A stretch of 64,000 nucleotides of DNA from Nakamurella alba (GTDB lineage: Bacteria > Actinomycetota > Actinomycetes > Mycobacteriales > Nakamurellaceae): positions 1,116,001 to 1,180,000 of the forward strand of contig NZ_WLYK01000001.1 in assembly GCF_009707545.1 (NCBI RefSeq), in the 5' to 3' direction. The translations under genes were made by a program, and so were the position numbers. The stretch's first letter is position 1; every line of letters begins with the position of its first letter. This document shows positions 1 to 7,854 of this stretch, in pieces. Below the pieces are notes generated by a model. The model made no database searches. It was given only the letters and a program-made list of their open reading frames with translations, and was not told where the DNA came from.

Positions 1-658
1 GCTGCTGGGCCAGCTCTACACGCTGCTCGGCACCTTCTCGAGCCAGCTGCTGGAACTCCGCCTCGAGGAGACCGTCGCCGGTGCCGTCATCGGCATCCTG
101 GTCTCGTTGCTGGTGCTGCCCACGCACAGTCGGGCCACCCTGAGGGTGGCGCGAAAGGACTTCCTGGACCAGCTCGGCGGTCTGCTGGACGGGGTCGCGG
201 ACACGCTCGACGGACGGACACCGGAGAACGACCTGATCGGCGGGGTGGTCGGCCTGGATGCTGCGGCCCGGCAGCTGATCCGGTTGCGCCGCGGACTCAC
301 CCGGGGTCGGCTCTTCGGCGGTGACCGGGTCGCCACCCGGCACCGGGTGTCGGTGCTGAGCAGCTGCGCGGCAGCGGCCCGGACCCTGGCCGTGGCGACC
401 GGCACGCCGGGTACCGCGCGCCCGGAGCTGGCGGAGGCCGCCCGCACCTTGGCGACCGAGGCGCGGCGGTTGGCCGACGTCCCGGCACTGGTCGACGTCC
501 GGGCGGACGAGAACGGCGGTCCGGCCGGTGATGTCGCGGAGTCGCTGGACCACCTGGACCCGTCGGTGCGGCCGGCCGTCCGGCGCGCCCTGCGCCGGCT
601 CGCCGACGGGCTGGCCCTGCTGGGACCCCGCCCGGTGCCGGAGGTCAGCGCACGCTGA
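1..658 (+). CDS. FUSC-like membrane protein, C-terminal part (5' end outside window)
   Basis: Reading frame 2 is open from the first base to TGA at 656-658. The visible residues begin with a hydrophobic stretch (VAGAVIGILVSLLVLP) preceded by RLEETVAG and followed by a soluble Ala/Arg/Leu-rich helical tail of about 180 residues. The pattern of R-x-E-E-T, a glycine-rich helix and a cytosolic tail resembles the C-terminal membrane half of FUSC/aromatic-acid-exporter-like proteins. This is inferred from pattern, not alignment. The start lies upstream of the window, so length and membrane count cannot be judged. Its last 14 bases overlap the end of the convergent beta-helix gene. Confidence 0.55.
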   Translation, partial: LLGQLYTLLGTFSSQLLELRLEETVAGAVIGILVSLLVLPTHSRATLRVARKDFLDQLGGLLDGVADTLDGRTPENDLIGGVVGLDAAARQLIRLRRGLTRGRLFGGDRVATRHRVSVLSSCAAAARTLAVATGTPGTARPELAEAARTLATEARRLADVPALVDVRADENGGPAGDVAESLDHLDPSVRPAVRRALRRLADGLALLGPRPVPEVSAR

Positions 659-2150
659 ACGGCACAGCCACGCTGTCGGCCGTGTTGCCGGCGGCGTCGG
701 TGGCCCGGGCGACGACGTGATAGGTCCGTCCCTTGGTCAGCGCCAGGGTGTTCACCGGCAGCTTCCACTGCCCGCCGGACAGCGTCGCGGCACCGAAAGG
801 CACGGTGTCCACGAGGATCTGGACCGAACGCACGCCGGACTTGTCGTCCGTCGCCGACGCGGTGAAGGTGGCCGACCGGGTGGCGGACGCGCTCGAGCCG
901 CGGGTGGGGGAGGTGACCCGGACGTCCGGTGCCCGTCCGTCCGCGCCGTCCGTCCGCGACGAGGTGGCCGAGACCTCCACCACCGCACCGGCCGTCGCAC
1001 CGGCCGTCGTGCCGGCGAGCGCGGTCCCCTTCCGGTCCAGCGCCGCGCTCTTCCTCGCGCCGACCGGGCTGATCACCGTCTGCGCCGGATCGACCGGCCG
1101 CAGGTCGTGCCTGGTCCGGTTGACCACATCGACGACACCGTAACGGTTCCCGTTGTTCCCCAGTGCAGACGGAACGCGGCAGAGGCCGAGGTTCCAGCGG
1201 GCGACGACGGTGTTGGTCATGACGGCGCCGCAGTCGGAGAGGTAGTCGACGATGTTGCGGTCGAAGACGGCGCCGGGGGTGGTGATGCGGGCGGCGCCGT
1301 CGAGGAAGGTGTTGTTGCGGACGGTGATGCCGGTCATTTTGGTGTAGCGCAGGTCGATGCTGGTGCCGCCGTTGCAGGCGGCGGACTTGACCAGGCAGCC
1401 CTGGACGAAGTTGGACTCGACGAGGACGTCGTTGACGCCCCAGCCGGATCCGGGGGAGAAGATGATGCCGGCGTTGTAGCAGTTGGCCAGGGTGTTGCCG
1501 CGCAGGGTGATCTTGTTGGCGTCGTAGATCTGGATGCAGTCGGCGTGGTAGCCGGTGGAGCCGCCCTTGGTCTGGTTGTAGTCGTGGACGTAGTTGTTCT
1601 CGACGAGCACGTTGGTGGCGCGGGAGATCTGGATGCCGTCGAGTGAGGAGCCGTCGCGGAACTCGGAGTTGCGGACGGTGACGTTGTTGGAGCGCAGGAA
1701 CATGCCGCCGCCGTCGAGCAGGGCGCCGTCGACGGTGGTGCCGGTGGCGGTGGAGTAGATATAGAAGGTGATGGTGACGGTGACGTTCTTCCACACCAGG
1801 TTGGGGGCGTAGGTGCCCAGGCGGCCGAAGGTGGCGGTGGCGCCGGTGGCGGGGCGGACGGTGACCGGGGCGGTGGTGGTGGCCTTGCCGCCGCGGACGT
1901 CGACGTTGCCGTAGGAACCGCCGGCCAGTTGCACGACACTCCCGGCGGTGGCGGCGGACACGGCGGTGGTCAGCGCGCAGGGACGGGCGGGGGTGCACTC
2001 GGTGCCGCTGCCGGCGGGAGAGACGTAGAGGGTGCGGGCGGCCGCGGCGGCCGACGACGCGGACGAGATCCCGACCAGGCCGCCGAGGACCAGCAGCAGG
2101 GGCAGCAACAGCCGGACCAGTCGGCGGGTGCGGCGCGGGACGGCACGCAT
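645..2150 (-). CDS. Secreted right-handed parallel beta-helix protein with C-terminal Ig-like domain
   Basis: 501 residues. The N-terminus is a Sec signal peptide: basic MRAVPRRTRRLVR, then an Leu-rich core and an Ala-rich cleavage region near residue 38. Residues about 40-330 carry beta-helix repeats with short N/V/T-rich turns (NNVTVRNSEF, NVLVENNYVHDY, NKITLRGNTLANC), as in pectate-lyase-like and right-handed beta-helix proteins that bind or cleave polysaccharides. Residues about 400-501 look like an Ig-like fold (VRSVQILVDTVPFG, then DAAGNTADSVAVPFSVR). No catalytic residues can be assigned, so enzyme versus adhesin is open. Probably exported to the cell surface or medium. Confidence 0.8.
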   Translation of the reverse strand: MRAVPRRTRRLVRLLLPLLLVLGGLVGISSASSAAAAARTLYVSPAGSGTECTPARPCALTTAVSAATAGSVVQLAGGSYGNVDVRGGKATTTAPVTVRPATGATATFGRLGTYAPNLVWKNVTVTITFYIYSTATGTTVDGALLDGGGMFLRSNNVTVRNSEFRDGSSLDGIQISRATNVLVENNYVHDYNQTKGGSTGYHADCIQIYDANKITLRGNTLANCYNAGIIFSPGSGWGVNDVLVESNFVQGCLVKSAACNGGTSIDLRYTKMTGITVRNNTFLDGAARITTPGAVFDRNIVDYLSDCGAVMTNTVVARWNLGLCRVPSALGNNGNRYGVVDVVNRTRHDLRPVDPAQTVISPVGARKSAALDRKGTALAGTTAGATAGAVVEVSATSSRTDGADGRAPDVRVTSPTRGSSASATRSATFTASATDDKSGVRSVQILVDTVPFGAATLSGGQWKLPVNTLALTKGRTYHVVARATDAAGNTADSVAVPFSVR

Positions 2151-2415
2151 GTCAGGTCACTCCCGGTGAGGATCACGGCCAGAAGGCGTCGTGCCCAGAT
2201 CCCCTCCGGTGGAGCACGACTCACCCAGTATGAGTGAATCGATCATGGGCGCCGGGCTCGTCGGAGGGACCGCTCGTCACTGTCGGTGACAGTCGGCGGA
2301 GCCTGCCGTGCCACTGTCCGGCGGGTCTCACCCGCGCAGGTGGCACCGGGCGGGTGGTGACGGATCGTGATGACACACGGTGCGCTCCATCATGCGCCGG
2401 AGTGTTCCTGCAGGT
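2151..2415. other. Intergenic region with two short inverted repeats
   Basis: Upstream of the beta-helix gene; no coding signal seen. It holds ACTCA/TGAGT arms around a 7-base spacer (2219-2235) and a tighter ACTGTC-GGT-GACAGT inverted repeat (2279-2293). Either could be an operator or small hairpin for the beta-helix gene, but the arms are only 5-6 bases and may be chance. Confidence 0.3.
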
Positions 2416-2913
2416 TCACGCCGCGGGTGCTGTCGCGGACCAGCGCTGCCCGACGTTCGCGCACTCCTCGCAGACCGACGCCGGGATCAGGCCGAGCCGC
2501 TGCAGCCGGCCGAACACGATGCAGCCGAGGCAGATCGCGAAGGCCGACTCCAGCAGAGCGGCCACGATCACCAGACCGACCAGCACCCACGGCACCACCC
2601 CGACGCCGACGAGCGCCAGCACGGCCGCGGTGCCGGTCATCACCAGGCCCATGCCCTGCGCGAAGCGCTTCGGCGGGCCGGGGACGAGCTTCGGCGGGCC
2701 GAGCCGCGGGGCGATCACCCGGGTGGCCAGTTGGCCGAACGGGGACAGGGTCGGGCCGGTGAGCACCCGGGCGAGGAACCCGGCGGCCAGCAGCACCACC
2801 AGCACCTCGCTGCGCAGCACCAGGGTGACGGTCGCCAGCACGACGACCAGGCCGGCCACGCTGCGGGCGGCCTTCTCGTTGACGGGGTTGGGGAAGCTGA
2901 ACAGGGCGGACAT
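2416..2913 (-). CDS. DUF4395 family membrane protein
   Basis: 165 residues with four predicted membrane helices: about 18-45 as a pair, then 90-110 and 112-135. Family hallmarks are the N-terminal NPVNEKAARSVAG, the loop PPKRFAQGMGLV and the C-terminal pair of cysteines in FAICLGCIVFG. DUF4395 proteins are small integral membrane proteins of unknown function, often next to thioredoxin or rhodanese genes. No such partner is adjacent here. The upstream region contains a perfect 28-base tandem duplication. Confidence 0.85.
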   Translation of the reverse strand: MSALFSFPNPVNEKAARSVAGLVVVLATVTLVLRSEVLVVLLAAGFLARVLTGPTLSPFGQLATRVIAPRLGPPKLVPGPPKRFAQGMGLVMTGTAAVLALVGVGVVPWVLVGLVIVAALLESAFAICLGCIVFGRLQRLGLIPASVCEECANVGQRWSATAPAA

Positions 2914-2951
2914 CAGGGCTCCGGGAAGATCAGGGCTAACAGGGCAGGCGC

Positions 2952-3007
2952 GGATTCAGCACTGGGGATTCAGCGCAGGGGATTCAGCACTGGGGATTCA
3001 GCGCAGG
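2952..3007. repeat. Perfect tandem duplication, 2 x 28 bp
   Basis: Two identical 28-base units (2952-2979 and 2980-3007). Each is itself built of two related 14-base halves (GGATTCAGCACTGG and GGATTCAGCGCAGG), so the motif occurs four times with a decayed fifth copy after 3007. It lies just upstream of the DUF4395 gene start at 2913 (minus strand). Confidence 0.9.
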
Positions 3008-3137
3008 GAGATCAGCGACAGGCGCTGCTGCAGACCCGGAGCAGGTCGATGTGGCGTCGGGAGGTCAGCGCAGGACGACGGCGCACACCCCGGTTCCCGG
3101 ACACCGGTTCATGATAGGCCCGGCGCGGGCCGGCGGG

Positions 3138-4595
3138 TCAGGCGGACAGTCCCTCGGACCGGTTCCGGCCGGCCCGTTTCGCCCGGTAGAGCGCCTCGTC
3201 CACCCGGCCGATGAGCGCGGTCGGGTTCTCCGCACCGTCCCAGGTGGCGTAGCCGGCGCTCGCCGTGCCCGGGCCGGGGACCGCTGTGCGGAACCGTTCG
3301 ACGACGGCGTGCACGTCGGCCCCGGCGGCGTGCAGGACCGCCAGCGCGAACTCCTCGCCGCCCCAGCGCACCACCAGCGCGTCGTCGCCGAACCGGCTCC
3401 GGGTGTTCGCGGCGAACGCCTGGATCAGGTGGTCGCCGGACAGGTGACCGTGCCGGTCGTTGAACTCCTTGAAGTGGTCGAAGTCCGACATCGCCACGGT
3501 GAGACGGGATCCCGTCCGGACGGCCTGCGCCATCAGCTCGGGCAGCCGACGGTCCCAGACACGCCGGTTGGGCAGGCCGCTGAGCTCGTCGGTCCCGGCC
3601 AGCAGCTCCAGTTCGGCGACCATCCTGGCCTGGTGCAGCGCGATGCCGGCCTGGTCGGCCAGCACGGCCAGCGCCTCGGTGGCCTTGCTCGCGGACAGCC
3701 CGGGAAGTTCCCGCCAGCCCACCTGCAGGACCGCGACCACCTGGCCGTCCGCGCAGACCGGGACCAGCAGGGCGCCGCGGAACCGCCGGTCCACCTGCGG
3801 CAGGAACATGTCCCGGCCGCTGAGCTCGTCCAGGAACAGCGGGTTCGCGGTGCGTCGGACGTGCTCGAGTGCCTTCGGCGTCGAGATCGGGGTGGCGTCG
3901 TCGGAACCGGCCGGATCGCAGACCTCCGCCGTAACCTCCAGATCACTGCTCCCGGTGGAACTCTCGACCAGTTCGGCGCGGTCCGCGCCCACCAGTTCGC
4001 GAGCGGCCCGGACGATCGCCGGCCGGACGTCGTCGCCGGCGCCGATCCGCCGCATGACGGCAGCCACCAGCCGGAGATTGGACTCCGACTCGCGCAGCGC
4101 CTGCTCGGCGGCCTTCCGCTCGGTGACGTCCTGCATGTGCGCCAGCGTCCAGGTCTCGCCGTCCGGGCCGGGGACATGGTTGAACGACAGCCAGGCCCAA
4201 CGGATGCTGCCGTCCGGTCGGACGTAGCGCTTCTCGACCTTCGCCACCCCGTCCGAGGCGTTCTCGACCAGCACGGTGGCGCTGCCGTGCGCGGCGCGGT
4301 CGTCGGGGTGGGTCCACGGCATGCTGTTGCGGCCCAGCAGCTCCGACTGCGGGCGGCCGAACAGCCGGCACAGCGCGGCGTTGACCGCGAGGAAACGGCC
4401 CTGTCCGTCGGCCAGGCCGATACCGACCGGGGACTCGTCGAACACCAGCTTGAAGGCGTCCGGGGTGAGGACCGGCAGCGGATTCTCCGCCGGGTCCGGG
4501 ACGGGGCCGCCGGCGCTGTCGGCACCGTCGGTGAGGGCGTCCACGGTGGTCAGGCCCATCACCCCATCTCGATCGTCACGGCACCCTACCGTCAT
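3138..4595 (-). CDS. Diguanylate cyclase with PAS and GAF sensor domains
   Basis: 485 residues, no signal peptide or membrane helix, so cytosolic. A PAS domain covers about 48-160 (VFDESPVGIGLADGQGRF, with the PAC-like VTERKAAEQAL at its end), a GAF domain about 180-310, and a GGDEF domain about 325-485. The active-site loop is GGEEF (412-416), which is catalytically competent for making cyclic di-GMP from two GTP. The RxxD inhibitory site normally just upstream is absent (GDDALVVR), so product inhibition is not expected. A second possible start is Met13 (4559). Two in-phase 14-base direct repeats lie just upstream of the gene. Confidence 0.9.
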   Translation of the reverse strand: MTVGCRDDRDGVMGLTTVDALTDGADSAGGPVPDPAENPLPVLTPDAFKLVFDESPVGIGLADGQGRFLAVNAALCRLFGRPQSELLGRNSMPWTHPDDRAAHGSATVLVENASDGVAKVEKRYVRPDGSIRWAWLSFNHVPGPDGETWTLAHMQDVTERKAAEQALRESESNLRLVAAVMRRIGAGDDVRPAIVRAARELVGADRAELVESSTGSSDLEVTAEVCDPAGSDDATPISTPKALEHVRRTANPLFLDELSGRDMFLPQVDRRFRGALLVPVCADGQVVAVLQVGWRELPGLSASKATEALAVLADQAGIALHQARMVAELELLAGTDELSGLPNRRVWDRRLPELMAQAVRTGSRLTVAMSDFDHFKEFNDRHGHLSGDHLIQAFAANTRSRFGDDALVVRWGGEEFALAVLHAAGADVHAVVERFRTAVPGPGTASAGYATWDGAENPTALIGRVDEALYRAKRAGRNRSEGLSA

Positions 4596-4981
4596 GTCCG
4601 ATTCGTCCCACAGTGTTCGTCGTTCGTCCCACAGTGCCGACGACCACCGGGACCTCTACTCTCGCCCACGGATCGACGGCCTGGCCGTACCGACGTCCGC
4701 GGTTCGGTGACTCTCGGCAACACCGACCGGACACTTCGCCATCCGGATGCCTGGCGGGCACGCCCGTGCGTGACGGTCGGTGAGGATTTCACCCCTTCGT
4801 GCTGGTCGGAATGTGTTGCCGTGCCGTCGATCGGGTGGTTACCCTTCGCGGCAGGGGTGGATCGCGGGCGGTCGGGGGACCGCCACGCGCTCGGGGTCGG
4901 GGGTGCACCGCGTCGCGTTCGGGGGGCGGTGCCCGCGGTCCGCCCTGCTATGTCAACAGCAACGGCAGAGGGGAAGAGTTC
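4596..4981. other. Divergent intergenic region between GGDEF gene and pilin cluster
   Basis: 386 bases with no convincing gene. On the GGDEF side are two copies of TTCGTCCCACAGTG (4602-4615 and 4623-4636). Nothing firmly recognisable as a -35/-10 pair was found for the pilin cluster, although it must be transcribed from here or further upstream. Confidence 0.5.
4602..4636. promoter_or_regulatory. Two direct repeats, 14 bp at 21-bp spacing, upstream of GGDEF gene
   Basis: TTCGTCCCACAGTG occurs at 4602-4615 and again, without mismatch, at 4623-4636. The 21-base period is two helical turns, so both copies face the same side of the DNA. They lie 7-41 bases before the first possible start of the diguanylate cyclase, consistent with an activator or repressor site. 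The binding protein is unknown. Confidence 0.5.
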
Positions 4982-5245
4982 GTGGGGGAATCAGGTGCGG
5001 GGCGATGGCGGATCAGCCGGGTCGTGACGGCGCTGGTGATCGGATGGTGGGCGCTGTTCACGCAGGTCGCCGGTCACGTGCGCGGGTCGGGGACAGGGGA
5101 GCGGGACCGCGGGGACGTGCCGGGGTGGGTGATGATCACGGTGATGACCGCCATCACCGTGGTCGCGCTGCTGGTGGTGTTCCGGGACCAGGTGACCGAG
5201 GCGGTCACCGAGGCGTTCGACAAGGTCCGGCAGGGTGGCGACTGA
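4982..5245 (+). CDS. Small Flp-pilin-like membrane protein
   Basis: 87 residues from GTG 4982, chosen because AGGGGAAGAG precedes it at good spacing. One hydrophobic segment near the N-terminus (VVTALVIGWWALF) and a second after RDRGDVPGW (VMITVMTAITVVALLVVF), then a short amphipathic tail. The sequence D-R-G-D-V-P-G-W next to a hydrophobic helix recurs in short actinobacterial proteins encoded beside tadE/tadG and is taken as Flp-pilin-like. The Glu at +5 of classical prepilins is missing, so processing by prepilin peptidase is uncertain. First gene of a four-gene cluster. Confidence 0.6.
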   Translation: MGESGAGRWRISRVVTALVIGWWALFTQVAGHVRGSGTGERDRGDVPGWVMITVMTAITVVALLVVFRDQVTEAVTEAFDKVRQGGD

Positions 5246-5640
5246 TCGACCGGCGCGGCGGTGCCGGCCGCCGGGACCGGGGGTCCTCCGTCGCCGAGTT
5301 CTCGATGGTGCTGGTCCTGCTGCTGACGCTGTTCCTGGCGCTGCTGTCGGTCGGACTGTGGGCGTGGGTCCGGGTGATGCTGACCTCTGCGGTGACCGAT
5401 GCGGCGAGATGGGCGGCCGCCGAGGGTGTGCCGGTGGCGGCCGCCACCGAGCGGGTCCGGGCCGCCCTCGGCGACGGCCTGCTCGCCTCCACCTCCGGCA
5501 CGCTGCGCTGCGAATCGGTCGACGAGGGGCTGCTGGTGCGGGTCAGCTGCACGATGACCGCACCCGGACTGATCTCACCGCTGGACGGGGCGCTGCCGGA
5601 GATCACCGTGACCGGCCACGCCCTGCGCGAACGCCCCTGA
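5242..5640 (+). CDS. TadE-like pseudopilin (probable CTG start)
   Basis: About 132 residues. The N-terminus has the pseudopilin signature GSSVAEF followed by a long hydrophobic helix (VLVLLLTLFLALLSVGLWAWV), as in TadE proteins that are cut by prepilin peptidase and help assemble Flp pili. No ATG, GTG or TTG lies between the signature and a GTG 117 bases upstream inside the pilin gene. The first ATG inside (5305) would delete the signature. CTG 5242 overlaps the pilin stop as CTGA and has GGGTGG just before it, so I take it as the start by inference. Two cysteines in the C-terminal half (near residues 92 and 104) could pair outside the membrane. Confidence 0.75.
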   Translation: MIDRRGGAGRRDRGSSVAEFSMVLVLLLTLFLALLSVGLWAWVRVMLTSAVTDAARWAAAEGVPVAAATERVRAALGDGLLASTSGTLRCESVDEGLLVRVSCTMTAPGLISPLDGALPEITVTGHALRERP

Positions 5641-6089
5641 CAGCCGAGAACACCGACGGCGGCCGCGCGGTCATCGAGGTGCTGGTACTGGCTGTGCTGG
5701 TGTTGCTGCCGGTCACCTGGATCCTGCTGTCACTGCTCCGGCTGCAGGCCGCATCGCTGGGCGTGGACCAGGCGGTACGACAGGCGGTACGGGCGCTGGA
5801 TGCGGCGCCGTCGGTGGGCATCGGCATGGAGCGGGCCCGGCTGGTCGCCGGCGTCGCGCTGCAGGACCAGGGCATCGGGACCGACGGGATGGTCGTGTCG
5901 GTGGTGCCGGTCGGTGCGGGATGCGCTGCGCCGCCGGTGGTTCCCTCGCTGCGGCCGGGCGCCGTCTACGACGTCTGCGTGCGGGCGACGGTGACCCTGC
6001 CCGGCGTGCCCTCGATGCTGTCCGGGACCGCCAACACCGCGACCGGAGTGCTCACCTGGCATGTCGGCGAGCTGCGGGAGGGCCGGTGA
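5637..6089 (+). CDS. Second TadE-like pseudopilin (probable CTG start)
   Basis: About 150 residues. Signature GGRAVIE then a hydrophobic helix (VLVLAVLVLLPVTWILLSLL) gives a type IV-like prepilin site with Glu at +5. As in the preceding gene, no ordinary start codon lies between the signature and a GTG 400 bases upstream in this frame, while GTG 5679 would remove the signature. CTG 5637 overlaps the upstream TGA as CTGA. The C-terminal part has a few cysteines and a beta-rich pattern. Probably a minor pseudopilin of the same Tad-type apparatus. Confidence 0.7.
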   Translation: MTAENTDGGRAVIEVLVLAVLVLLPVTWILLSLLRLQAASLGVDQAVRQAVRALDAAPSVGIGMERARLVAGVALQDQGIGTDGMVVSVVPVGAGCAAPPVVPSLRPGAVYDVCVRATVTLPGVPSMLSGTANTATGVLTWHVGELREGR

Positions 6090-6496
6090 GCGGGCGCGGG
6101 CCTGTCGGTGACCGGGGATCGGTGGCGCCGTTGGTGATCGGCATGGCGCTGGTGCTGCTGGTGCTCGGCTATGCGGTCACGGCTGCCGGGTCGGCGTTCC
6201 TGCAACGGCAACAGCTGCAGGCGCTCTGCGACGGGGCCGCGGCTGCCGCGGGTGACACCGTGCGCCCGTCGGAGACGGGTGGCCCGGGACCCAGGCCGGC
6301 CACCGCCGCGGCGGCCGCAGCCCTGCGTTACCTCTCGACCCGCGATGCCGATGTCCGGGTGCAGGTCTCGGTGTCGGCCGGGGCTGCGACGGTGCAGTGC
6401 GCCCGGCTCGCGCCGGTCGTGTTCGGCGAGCTGTTCGGCAGTCCGCAGGTGGAGGTCGGGGTGACGGCGGTCGGCCGGCCTGCCGTGCGTCCGTGA
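6086..6496 (+). CDS. TadG-like pilus assembly protein, short
   Basis: 136 residues from GTG 6086, which overlaps the previous stop as GTGA. The N-terminus DRGSVAPLVIGMALVLLVLG is the TadG/Flp-assembly membrane anchor, followed by FLQRQQLQALCDGAA, the conserved stretch after the helix. The remainder is a small extracytoplasmic Ala/Val-rich domain. Much shorter than classical TadG (over 400 residues); short forms of this kind end many actinobacterial tad clusters. Last gene of the cluster; no TadB, TadC or peptidase follows. Confidence 0.75.
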   Translation: MSGRGPVGDRGSVAPLVIGMALVLLVLGYAVTAAGSAFLQRQQLQALCDGAAAAAGDTVRPSETGGPGPRPATAAAAAALRYLSTRDADVRVQVSVSAGAATVQCARLAPVVFGELFGSPQVEVGVTAVGRPAVRP

Positions 6497-6546
6497 CACC
6501 GGTGGGTCCGTTTGGATTTCCGTCGCGAGAATGGTTGTCTCACAGG

Positions 6547-7269
6547 GTGAGCACCGACACCGACCCGCCCGGCGGCCACCCCGGCGAACCGCACCACGAC
6601 ACCTCCCGGCTGAACTGGCTGCGTGCCGGTGTGCTCGGGGCGAACGACGGGATCGTTTCCACCGCCGGACTTGTCGTGGGCGTGGCCGGTGCGACGGCGG
6701 ACCGCGGGGTCATCTTCACCGCGGGTTTCGCCGGACTGGTGGCCGGCGCGGTCTCGATGGCGCTGGGCGAGTACGTGTCGGTGAGCAGCCAGCGGGACTC
6801 GGAGAAGGCGCTGCTGTCGTTGGAGAAGCGGGAGCTGGCCGAGGATCCCGAGGCGGAGTTCGACGAGTTGGTCGGGATCTACGAGGCCAAGGGATTGCGG
6901 CCGGCGACGGCCCGACAGGTCGCACAGGAACTGACCGCGCACGACGCGCTGGCCGCCCACCTGGACGCCGAGCTGCACCTGGACCCGGAGGAACTGGCGA
7001 AACCCTGGCAGGCCGCCGGCGCGTCGGCGCTGTCGTTCACCGTGGGTGCGCTGCTGCCGCTGGTGGCGATCCTGCTGCCGAACGGGTCCTGGCGGGTTCC
7101 GGTGACGGCCGTCGCCGTCCTGCTGGCGCTGGCGCTCACCGGGGTGATCAGCGCGCGGCTGGGCGGCGCCCGACCGCGGAAGGCGGTGATCCGGGTGGTG
7201 ATCGGCGGTGCCGTCGCGCTGGTCGTGACCTACGCCATCGGCCGGCTCTTCGGCACCGCCGTCTCCTGA
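6547..7269 (+). CDS. VIT family iron/manganese transporter
   Basis: 240 residues from GTG 6547. It opens with a His-rich segment (GGHPGEPHHDTSRLNWLR), then the VIT1/CCC1 signature GVLGANDGIVSTAGLVVGVAGA, a second helix (FTAGFAGLVAGAVSMALGEYVS), a charged cytosolic metal-binding loop (about 80-155, rich in Glu) and three C-terminal helices. VIT proteins move Fe2+ or Mn2+ out of the cytosol. Convergent with the Cys-rich DUF1540 gene. Start choice is moderate, because the frame is open further upstream. Confidence 0.85.
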   Translation: MSTDTDPPGGHPGEPHHDTSRLNWLRAGVLGANDGIVSTAGLVVGVAGATADRGVIFTAGFAGLVAGAVSMALGEYVSVSSQRDSEKALLSLEKRELAEDPEAEFDELVGIYEAKGLRPATARQVAQELTAHDALAAHLDAELHLDPEELAKPWQAAGASALSFTVGALLPLVAILLPNGSWRVPVTAVAVLLALALTGVISARLGGARPRKAVIRVVIGGAVALVVTYAIGRLFGTAVS

Positions 7270-7305
7270 TCGATCAGGAGAATCACTGTGGAGAACAGCT
7301 GCGGG

Positions 7306-7605
7306 TCAGCCCTTCTCGTAGGTCAGACAGTCGGCGAGATCGTGACCGGCACCGATCTTCACCGTGCCCGCGGTGCACTCGAGCGATTCGTTGTGTACGC
7401 AGTCGGCGCGCTGACAGGCGCCCACCTGGCCGGTCACCGTGGGCAGACCGCCCTTGTCGGCGAGCGGGATGAAGGTGGCGCACTCGGCGTCACCGTTCGC
7501 CCCGCCGATGGTGACGGCGAAGGCGTGGCAGGACGAGTGGTCGTTGTACGAGCACCCGGAGACGGTGCACTCGGAGATCTTCGGCATGTCGACGGCGGCG
7601 GTCAT
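7306..7605 (-). CDS. DUF1540 domain protein, two Cys-rich repeats
   Basis: 99 residues with ten cysteines in two similar halves: C-x(4)-C-x(7)-C-x(14)-C around residues 13-41, and C-x(4)-C-x(7)-C-x(11)-C around 64-94. This is the DUF1540 pattern, a small presumed metal-binding module of unknown function. Start is ATG 7605 with a near-ideal AGGAGG ribosome site 5 bases before it, which suggests strong translation. It sits tail-to-tail with a metal transporter gene; a role in metal handling is only a guess. Confidence 0.85.
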   Translation of the reverse strand: MTAAVDMPKISECTVSGCSYNDHSSCHAFAVTIGGANGDAECATFIPLADKGGLPTVTGQVGACQRADCVHNESLECTAGTVKIGAGHDLADCLTYEKG

Positions 7606-7854
7606 CGGTACCTCCTGGGGTCGGTGCCCGACCGGTTGGTCCGGCGTGTCCCGACGGCCTGCCGCGCGGCGGAGCGGCAGGCCGTCGATCTCGACGCTAG
7701 ACCCCCGAAACAGCCTGCGCCAGCAAGGTAGTACTGCCTTACCCGCAGGTCAGAGGCTGTGCGTCCGCTGTCCGGATTGACCTCGCGCGACGGGGGAACA
7801 GCGGTCACCAGGAGCACAGGGCAGGCTGGGCTCCGCGGGAGGACGGGAGCAACG

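Noticed and set aside
16-1998. 660-codon minus-strand frame over the FUSC and beta-helix genes
   Set aside because: Almost only Arg/His/Gln; the beta-helix gene in another frame has a signal peptide and repeats.
3051-5027. Long plus-strand frame antisense to the diguanylate cyclase
   Set aside because: No protein-like pattern; PAS/GAF/GGDEF motifs lie on the minus strand.
5235-5640. N-terminal 135-codon extension of the second TadE-like gene from GTG 5235
   Set aside because: It would overlap the whole first TadE gene in another frame with Arg/Gly-rich sequence, and would place the prepilin signature in the middle of the protein.
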